Part shown: positions 57,001 through 64,000 of the stretch, piece after piece
Layout of the letters: each line of letters starts with the position of its first letter
Position numbering within the stretch: position 1 is the stretch's first letter
From: Lycorma delicatula
Taxonomy: Eukaryota > Arthropoda > Insecta > Hemiptera > Fulgoridae
NCBI RefSeq assembly: GCF_047948215.1
Contig: NC_134456.1
Location: 80,466,515-80,530,514 of the forward strand
Reading direction: 5' to 3'
Length of the DNA stretch: 64,000 nt
The notes under the pieces: model-generated
The model's input: only the letters and a program-made list of their open reading frames with translations
Told to the model about the DNA's origin: nothing
Database searches by the model: none
Position numbers and translations under genes: made by a program

Positions 57001-57799
57001 CAGTGATTCTACAGTAAATAAACTAATCCTATTACAACACAGTTAAGTATAACGAATATATAAAGTAAATAATAGAGAAATAAAATTAATAAAAAACCAC
57101 AAAATAACACAGCAAAAATAGAAAAAGTAAAACACAATATAAAATACTAAAAAAACATATTAAAATAAATATTAAATAGTAAAATACAGAATGTTTCTAA
57201 AATGGTGGGCTGGCTATACATTTTCGGATTCTACTTGTAAAACTAAACAAAAAATATCTTTAGGAAAAATGACAATTTCTCCTACGTTCTCCCCCTGTCA
57301 CCCTTTCCTTCATTTTGTTATTTTCATAAAAAAATTTATATCTCAAGTTTGGATACACGAATCACATTAATATTTGGTAAGCGTCGTGCTAATATAAAAT
57401 AATAATAGAAAAAAATAAATAAATATCAAAAAATTTGAAAATTTTGGTAATAGCAAAAAATTAGAATTTAAATATCTTCGCAAATTACAAAATGGAGGCC
57501 ATGTTTATTTTTAAATCGGTTATCTCTCCATAAATATTAGTTTGATGAAAATTTATGTTATTTACTAAAATATTAAGCTTTTATTTATAACAAAATGACA
57601 TTTTATTTCTTAAATTCGGTTAATAAAGTCGGTTATTAAAGTCGATTTTATGGGAGAAAACTAATATTGTAATTTTGTGTCATAATTATTAGATCTATTA
57701 TTATGAGAAAATTATTGCTTAATCTGATAATAATTTCCAATACTAGAATTAATAATAAATAAAAAAATAATTAATATTTAATCGAATTGAAAGTGGAGG
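54001..57799. other. long AT-rich stretch, no gene seen
   Basis: About 3.8 kb without a recognised gene. Short CG/GA and GT/CG runs lie at 54826-54850 and 55391-55440. The part at 57185-57560 (with caaaatggaggccatg) has the look of an old repeat but no partner here. The frame at 55334-55540 is low-complexity. Confidence 0.5.
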
Positions 57800-58390
57800 A
57801 CGTGAAAACAGACACAAAATTACAACATTAGTATGCCATACTCGTAACCGGAAAATAATAACCTTCTCTCGACGGTTATTCGGGATTGAAAACCTCCATG
57901 ACAATACAGTATCCTTGATTGATCGGGAGTTTGTTATCTACTATAGCAGTCCAGTCACCTTGCCACCTTCCTCGAAGAGTTTGTTTAACAGAATTAATAA
58001 AATCGGTAATAGTAACACGATTGGTGAAACACGGCTGGTTATATTAGAAGCGGAAGCCGCAAGTTTGTTACCCGGGATTCCCGCATAGCTAGGGATTTAT
58101 CAGAAACTATGTTGCGACAGTTAAACTCAGCTATTACATTATGAATCTCTGTGACGATACGATGTCTAGAATACAGATCTTCAAAAGCTTAGAGTGCACT
58201 ATACGAATCACTACAAATTAGGATGTGATGGTATTTTGGGTTAATGATATTCAAAGTCTTACTGATGGCGTACATTTCAGCATTATAAAAACTTGTAATA
58301 CCGGGTAGATCGAACACACAGGTTCTATCATTTACGTACAACAAAAGCGCATCCAACGGTATCATTCTGTATAGACCCGTATGCGTATAC
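57800..58390 (-). pseudogene. LINE RNase H domain relic
   Basis: Minus-strand reading gives YAYGSIQNDTVGCAFVVR (58390 onward; the first catalytic Asp of Y-T-D-G-S is Tyr), then in the next frame NDRTCVFDLPGITSFYNAEM and YAISKTLNII (Glu of AEMYAI, about 58280) and ILICSDSYSAL (second Asp, about 58212). After a stop, AFEDLYSRHRIVTEIHNVIA follows, then DFINSVKQTLRGRWQGDWTA, then EKVIIFRLRVWHTN-like residues. This is the ribonuclease H domain that follows RT in I-, R1- or Jockey-related LINEs, with the typical conserved RLR-G-HT region after it. Frameshifts and stops are frequent. The RT part, expected at higher coordinates, is not readable. Confidence 0.72.
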
Positions 58391-58855
58391 TACTGCGTCT
58401 GAGGTTTTCTTGGACAGAAATTGGTTAAACATTTACTGAACGATAGGAGTTCTTGATTTTTTATTATATATGGTGAAGACATGTTGCTTAGAGAGCATGT
58501 TTCTCTTCTAAGTAACATTGCTCGATTAGTTTTTGACATCTTTAAAATAAGCTGTGAAAATGCATGAATGCATTTCTGCCTCTTAGCTAACTATGAGATC
58601 TGTCTCTAAGAGAATATCATTCAACCGGATTTTTTACCATCTAATGATACCTTTATAAACTATTCACTATTATTTTCAGTTAACCCATACGAGTTAATTA
58701 CCTATTTATTGATTTTCTCTTGTTCATTGCATAGTGCACAATTGGGAAAAATAGTATGTTGTGATTTAAAAAAATTAAAGTGGCGAACATAGAAACCTTT
58801 ATTTAAAATACCTAATTTAAAAAAAAAAATAATCAGATGGAGAATAAGATCAAAC
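58391..58855 (-). other. probable continuation of the RNase H LINE
   Basis: On the minus strand the pieces CIHAFSQLILKMSKTNRAML and KQHVFTIYNKKSRTPIVQ lead toward the RNase H domain, and NCALCNEQEKIN is readable at about 58730. The latter looks like a Cys-containing tail, which would normally follow RNase H, so order and family remain unclear. Confidence 0.35.
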
Positions 58856-59201
58856 AAAAACACCTCTCTCTCTCTCTCACGCGCTCTCTCTCTCTCTCTC
58901 TCTCATTCCTGTTTAGCCTCCGGAAATCACCATCAGGTATTACTTCAAAGGATGAATGAGGATGATATGTGTGAGTGTAAGTGTAGTCTTGTAAAGCCTC
59001 AGGTCAACCATTTCTGAGATGTGTGGTTAATTAAAACCTAACCACCAAAGAACACCGGTATCCACGATCTAGTATTCAAATCCGTATAAAAGTAATTTAA
59101 AGTTCAAGGATTTGAACGGATTTCGAACTTTCGACTTCGAAATCAGCTGATTTGCGATGACGAGTTTACCACTAGACCATTCCGGTGGGTTAAAAACACC
59201 T
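58856..59201 (-). repeat. SINE-A copy with (CT)n tail and target duplication
   Basis: The duplication aaaaacacct (58856-58865 and 59192-59201) encloses a SINE-A on the minus strand with head (59186 downward: accggaatggtctagtgg with box A, then aaatcagctgattt), body and tail ggaggctaaacagg. Between the tail and the duplication lies (CT)n at 58862-58905, that is (GA)n on the element's strand. So the simple repeat arose within the SINE tail. The minus frame at 59069-59302 is a shadow. Confidence 0.9.
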
Positions 59202-59486
59202 AAAAAGGACATTAAAAAAAATATTAAAGGGTCGATTATAAAGTTATTCATATTAAATTGTAACATTTTAATAAATTTTGGAAAAAAATTAAATTGTAGC
59301 AATTTTGTTCAATACAAAAAAGTATAGTAGTATTTTTGTAGTACTCTTTTATCGGTATTACTTTATTTAAGAATGTTACTTTTGTTTTTTATTTAAATTA
59401 TTTTACACAAAGTATTTAATTTTTTAAGAACCGTATTGAAATTTATTTTGTTTTACAATTTATTTTCAAAAAAGCTAAGTTGACTC
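59202..59486. other. AT-rich spacer
   Basis: Nothing recognised. Confidence 0.4.
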
Positions 59487-59742
59487 GCGCAGGCTTCCGT
59501 GGCGCGAGAGTCGAGAGTTTCAGCGTTCAAGTCCTATTAAAGGCAGTTACTTTTATCGGATTTGAATACTAAATCGTGGATACCGGTGTTCTTTGGTGGT
59601 TGGGTTTTAATTAACCACACATCTCAGAAATGGTCGACCTGAGACTTTACAAGACTACACTTCATTTACACTCACACATATCATCCTCATTCATCCTCTT
59701 AAATAATTCCTGGAAGGTAATTTCCGGAGGCTAAATAGCAAA
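59487..59742 (+). repeat. chimeric SINE: SINE-B start joined to SINE-A
   Basis: The first 22 bases (gcaggcttccgtggcgcgag) are the SINE-B head with its box A. From about 59509 the sequence is SINE-A: gtcgagagtttcagcgttca (box B gttcaagtcct), then gtggataccggtg, ggttgggttttaatt and a tail ending ccggaggctaaatagc. The box A of one family is thus joined to the box B and body of the other at a shared gcgag/cgag stretch. Confidence 0.8.
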
Positions 59743-59754
59743 ACGAATTAAAAA

Positions 59755-59902
59755 AGGCCTTTGTGGCGCGAGTGGTAACGTCTCGGCATTTCATCCGGAG
59801 GTCACGCATTCGAATCTCGGTCAAGCATGGCATCTTCACACACTACATTTTCATTCATCTTATCTTCTGAAGCAATACCTAACGTTGGTTTCGGAGGTTA
59901 AA
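59755..59902 (+). repeat. SINE-B copy
   Basis: aggcctttgtggcgcgagtgg (box A), taacgtctcggcatttcatc, attcgaatctcgg (box B), atggcatcttcacaca, cattcatcttatcttctgaa, and the tail tttcggaggttaaa. It lies 12 bases after the chimeric SINE. No target duplication could be recognised. Confidence 0.87.
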
Positions 59903-60512
59903 TAAGAAAAAAGAAAGTCTAACAAAATTTAGGAGTGGAAGGATATAAAAAAAAATTATTTTTTATTTTCTTTTTTAATTTGTGAGGTATACGTTGTTTT
60001 TTAATTTCCTATAAATAATTTAAAAAATAATTTAAATTTACTGTTTTGAAATAAAGTAAACTGTTAAGCTTATTTTACTGGAAAAAAGCTATGAAATAAT
60101 AAAATGGCACTTTAAATGCTGTAAGCAACTATAATGGTGGTTAGATTGTATTTTCTCAGTTAAATCCAGGATCGGTTGTTTTATATTCCTCATGTCAAAA
60201 CTCTTACATCTTGCGAATTCCTATTTTATTAAAGTTGTGAATTTTTATAATTGTGATTCTATTTTATCCTTTAGGGTCATTATAACGTTCTTTTTTTATT
60301 GTTCATTATTATTTTTTTTTTTACCAATTTTTTTTACTCTTTAAGGATACTTCTGTTATAAAGAGGTGATACTCATCTAAATATACTACGTTTTTTAGTA
60401 TTGAATTACATAACTATAATTTAATGAGAATTATTTATTCTTCGATTTCACAAAAATATTGTATTTCATTGTTGAACTAAAATATAAACACTAATTTTTA
60501 ATAATTAAATCA
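59903..60512. other. AT-rich stretch, no gene seen
   Basis: Nothing recognised. Confidence 0.45.
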
Positions 60513-61101
60513 GGTCACGTTCACCCTTCATAAGAAACACTATCCTGTTTCTATCTTTAATGTTCTGATTCCGAGATCTCAAGACTGTAAATATTTGGGT
60601 TTTCATCTTGATTGACAACTTGCTCGGACAAACCATATAATTTTTAAGCGAAAACAGTTGGATCTCAAGTTTAAACATATGAAATCTGATAGAACATAGA
60701 TCTCTGCTTTCAGCAGAAAGTAAATTATTGATTTATAAGTCTGTTTTGAAGCCTGTTTGGACTTACGGGCTTGAATTGTGGGGTACCTGCGTGCAACTCC
60801 AGTATTGTCATACTTTAACGCTTTCAAACAAAAACACTGCGGAAAATGCTCAACATACCCTGGTACATAAGTAATAGCCTTATATATAAAGTACATACGT
60901 ATAGCCTTATATAAAGTACATAAGTGATGACCTAAGTTGCGAACCGTTCGGCAGGAAATCTCTCTGGTCAGCCTACGGTATCAAAATCGTTTGGATCGGC
61001 ACCCGAATTATTTGGTGGTCAATTTATTAGATAACACGATCAGTGATTTTTCAAGATTGCTGAGGAAAAATATTCTTGTTTTGCCTTATCGTTTCAATTA
61101 G
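60513..61101 (+). pseudogene. Jockey-like LINE RT C-terminus relic
   Basis: Frame 1 reads TFTLHKKHYPVSIFNVLIPR, SQDCKYLGFHLD, stop, QLARTNHI (YLGFHLD is the post-RT motif). Then KRKQLDLKFKHMKS, SKLLIYKSVLKPVWTYGLEL and WGT follow (Jockey thumb motif, P.WTYG..LWG), and later TVRQEISLVSLRYQNRLDRH, PNYLVVNLLDNTISDFSRLL and RKNILVLPYRFN with stop at 61099. The ending RY..RL..HPN.L..NLL is characteristic of the Jockey clade. A 20-base repeat (ccttatataaagtacat) around 60870-60925 is a local duplication. It is 5'-truncated and frameshifted. The minus frame at 60603-60896 is a shadow. Confidence 0.85.
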
Positions 61102-62473
61102 GTGACTTTATGGTCTGGCCGTACGAGTGCTCTTTTATTCCATTACAAGCCGCGGGGTTCTTGATAACTTAATGTTAATTCAAATACATCTTATTTACTT
61201 ATTGTTCTATGAACAGATTATAAAGTTGCTGCGTCGATATAATAAAAAAAAAATTTTTTTGGAATATTACTTTTATTTATGAAAATGTATCATTTTGTAT
61301 TAAGCTAGCACATTGTAAAATTACATACACTTTGTCAACATTCGTTTAGTAAATCAAATAAATTTGCCTATTTTATACGATATAAAACCTACAAAAAAAA
61401 AAAATGAATAACTGGATTAGTTTTGAAAAATCATCAAGTTTAAAAACTAAATTTAAGACAAAATATTTTAGAATTGAACCAATAACTTGGTAATTGAATT
61501 TAGTACAGTCTATTTATTATTTTAACAACATTTACAGAAAGTAACGCTATGAAAGGAGCTTCTGGCTATAGTTCGTTACGGTCGACCTATATTTAACCTA
61601 GATCCAAGCTTATCAAAATTCTAGTGAGTATTCCACTGCCTTATTAAGCTTAGGTCTTTGCTTTAGTTGTTAATTTAAAAAAAAATATATATATTCTACT
61701 TTTTATGAACTATGTAATAACTGATCTAGTTTAATTCTAGAGAAAATTATTTAATAAAGTTCATTTAAATTTATAAAACTAAAAGAAAATACTGTTAGAA
61801 CCAAAATATTACATTATTCAATTTGTTTTTAATTTAACGGAATTTAAATGTAGTTAATACCTCGAAGTGTATAATAAACCTCGAATAGTTAAAAGTTAGA
61901 AAACATTTTTTTTAAGTATTACTTAATTTTTAATTTTTTTTAGTTTTATTTACTTAAATGAAGTTTTTTTTATTACTTCCCAGCAAACTGATGACAGGTA
62001 AAATAAAAGCAAGAAATATCAAAACTGTAACAGGTAGTAATTGAAGTTATAAAGGTAGTTAAGTATCTGACTAAAATTAAAAGAAAATAATTCAATTGTT
62101 TTAGTTTCTTTAGGCAAAAGATTTTGGAATTATGTGTAAAGCAGGTTGTGTATATGAGAAACTGTAGTTCTAAATTATTATTTATTGTAATAACTTGTAC
62201 AATTTTTTTTTAAAGGGACATGTTGTAAATAGTTATGATTATTTGTTTGCAGAACCAATTGGATTATATTATGTTATTAATATGTTAAATCGTAATTTTC
62301 AATTTAAAAAAAAATCTATCATGTTTCTACCTTTGTACAATACGTTTGGAAAGTCGCTACGCAGTATGCTTTGGAATTACGCGGTACTTTCTGTTCTTTC
62401 GGCGTTAGGTTGGTTGCCCTGTGGGTTCGTAGAGCGTTGCTCAGTAATAAAATACGACGTCAGTTGTTAAGTT
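61102..62473. other. AT-rich stretch, no gene seen
   Basis: No gene recognised. From about 62330 the composition becomes balanced, so the transposon at 62474 probably starts there. The frame at 62195-62470 runs across this boundary. Confidence 0.45.
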
Positions 62474-63552
62474 ATGACTGAACGTGCTTCGTTTCGTTTA
62501 TCAGAATCAACAGTTGCGAGATACGTAATGGTTAATGATTCTTTCGATAGAGGAACGCATTTTCCCGTTGAGTACGTCTTTCTTAAAGGTGACAAGTATA
62601 TTGATCTAGTGAAGTACAAGTTTTCTATAAAGTTTCAAAATACTCCTGTTCCTTATCACAATGCAGTTCGATATCTTATCAAAAACTTTCGGGCAACAGC
62701 TCTCTTGAAAACGCTGATTGAAGTGAAAGACCATCTAAACTAAACGAACAAAAGCTGCTTGATATTTTGGATGCTATGATCAAAAGTCCATCAATGTCAA
62801 CGAGTAAGTTAGCACAGCAGCAAGACTTGCTACCCCACATTAAGCTGTAAGAAAAGAACTGAAACTTTTCCCCTAAAAAGTAATGTGTGTTCAAAAACTG
62901 AAACCTATAGATCATGCAAAAGAGTTAATTATTGTCAATGTTTTAAATGCTTTATTGACCAGTATTCCAAAGGTATTCTCTACATTACGTTTTTTTACAG
63001 AGGAAGCATGGTTTTTTCTTGAAGGATGTATTAATTCACAAAATACACGACTATGGTCGACAACTAACCCTCATGAATTTCACGAACAATCTTTATCCGA
63101 ACAGAAAATTGGAGTCTGGGTCGGTGTGAGTAGAACGCGCATTGTGGGTCCAACCTTCTTAGAAAATACAGTTAATAGAGATTGTTATTGTGCTGTTTTA
63201 ACAAACTTCATTAGTCAGTAAACAGAAGTCGAACTCAATCACGGTTGATTCCAACAAGATGACGCACACACAACTAATAAGGTCGACTTTTATACGAAAT
63301 CTCTTTGGTGAACGAATCATTTCGAGGGTTGTGTAACCTGTATGATTACCCAATCTGACTCCACAAGATTACTTTCTATGGGGAGCAGCGAAACAAGTAG
63401 TGTATCGCAACAGACCACGTACGATTGACGTAATAAAACCCGCAATAAATGAATACGTACGAGGAATTCCAGTACATTAGCTGATCAAAGTAATTGAAAA
63501 CAAATTGGAACGTGTGCAGTGTTGTATTGATGTAGGAGGAAATCATTTTTAA
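62474..63552 (+). pseudogene. Tc1/mariner-type transposase, inactivated
   Basis: Near full-length transposase. The N-terminus reads FPVEYVFLKGDKYIDLVKYK, KFQNTPVPYHNAVRYLIKNF and RAT (first helix-turn-helix). After a frameshift SKLNEQKLLDILDAMIKSPS and MSTSKLAQQ follow, then AVRKELKLFPYK. The core has FFTEEAWFFLEG, where the first catalytic Asp is Glu, then NSQNTRLWSTTNPHEFHEQS, IGVWVGVSRTRIVGPTFLEN and FQQDDAH (second Asp, about 63260). After a frameshift NLFGERIISR and PQDYFLWGAAKQVVYRNRPR (third Asp, about 63372) follow, then IENKLERVQCCIDVGGNHF, stop 63550. Stops and at least three frameshifts inactivate it. It is a different lineage from the DD41D copy. Frames at 62679 (minus) and 62883 (plus) are part or shadow. 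Confidence 0.85.
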
Positions 63553-63867
63553 TATCTTTTATAAACTATTCCTGTTGTAAAATCCGTTTCTAAAAAATAA
63601 TGAAATAATTAAGAAAGTTTCGTCATTACACTTCCATAATTCCAGTGCACAGCAACTTTGTTTTGTAGAAATAATTTTAATAAAAAAATGTTCAATCCGA
63701 CTTATGTATTTACATTTTTAAACATAAATGTCAGTATATTACATAAAAATGAAATTTAAATTATCGCTGTCGAGCTCATTCGAGATATATTTGTGCAATG
63801 AAAGATATTTCAATGATCTTAATCAGGATTTGTTAAAGATCTGATCTACACGTGAAGAAAATTACTT
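63553..63867. other. AT-rich spacer, probable right end of the transposon
   Basis: The right terminus of the 62474 element should lie here. The sequence ttccataattccagtgcac near 63629 is weakly like the reverse of cgtttggaaagtcgc near 62343, but too weakly to define inverted repeats. Confidence 0.35.
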
Positions 63868-64000
63868 TTTTTTGTCTTCAGTCATTTGACTGGTTTCATG
63901 CAACTTTCCAAGATTCCCTATCTAGTGATAATGTTTCATTTCGGTATACCCCCAACATCCTACATCCCTAACAATTTGTTTTACATATTCCAAACGTTGC
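63868..64000 (-). mobile_element. LINE 3' end, cut by window edge
   Basis: The reverse complement reads caacgtttggaatatgtaaa, caaattgttagggatgtagg, ggggtataccgaaatgaaa and aatgactgaagac plus A-run, almost base for base as at 27618-27757. The protein end includes RLEYVKQIVRDVGC. The stop, tail and 3' end lie inside the window. The rest of the copy continues to the right. Confidence 0.88.

Noticed and set aside
54001..57799. Host gene exons in the long AT-rich stretches
   Set aside because: No codon-like periodicity, splice-flanked conserved block or protein motif could be seen by eye; small exons cannot be excluded without transcript data.
62195..62470. 91-codon frame before the last transposase
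   Set aside because: It starts in AT-rich flank and crosses the presumed transposon boundary; no motif.

Overview
The window reads as intergenic or intronic DNA from a large, AT-rich arthropod genome, most likely a hemipteran insect. That placement rests on the mix of transposon families: rosa-like DD41D mariner, other Tc1/mariner lineages, R1-, Jockey- and RTE-like LINEs, piggyBac, and two tRNA-derived SINE families. I found no convincing exon of a host gene, no rRNA and no functional tRNA gene. Nearly everything recognisable is a decayed mobile element in an AT-rich background with many (TA)n tracts.

Left part (1-10.5 kb): a truncated SINE-A; then an array of copies of a terminal-inverted-repeat family, here called T (about 4.55-4.66, 6.15-6.75 and 6.77-8.41 kb). 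The longest copy holds a GC-rich, retroelement-like insert whose tail carries two tandem sequences resembling histone mRNA 3' stem-loops.

10-20.5 kb: a complete but dead DD41D mariner with both inverted repeats and TA duplications, flanked by two inverted copies of another repeat (Z); a reverse-strand transposase tail; a SINE-A with target-site duplication; and a composite locus where two transposase relics flank a reverse-strand R1-like fragment and a GC-rich tandem duplication.

22-32 kb: a LINE 5' end with ORF1 on the minus strand; SINE-B and SINE-A copies; an ACCAAT motif cluster; a Tigger-like element carrying a LINE 3' end with a fold-back scar; repeat Y with an inverted segment and a tRNA-like stretch; and a Helitron-like element filled by a polypurine minisatellite.

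34-53 kb: a LINE RT scrap; a SINE-A with a 13-bp duplication; a Gypsy-type gag/protease relic; a piggyBac C-terminus; an inverted Y copy; a fold-back MITE; two copies of one R1-like LINE family whose 3' UTRs keep a covarying hairpin; and an RTE-like LINE that has lost its catalytic Asp-Asp.

57-64 kb: a LINE RNase H relic (minus strand); a cluster of three SINEs, one a SINE-B/SINE-A chimera and one with a (CT)n tail; a Jockey-like C-terminus; another Tc1/mariner transposase relic; and, cut by the window edge, a second, inverted copy of the LINE 3' end seen at 27 kb.

The two SINE families have different tRNA-like heads but similar tails, which suggests they used the same LINE machinery. Coordinates of decayed elements are good to roughly 10-30 bases unless inverted repeats or target duplications fix them. 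Names such as SINE-A, SINE-B, T, Y and Z are local labels.
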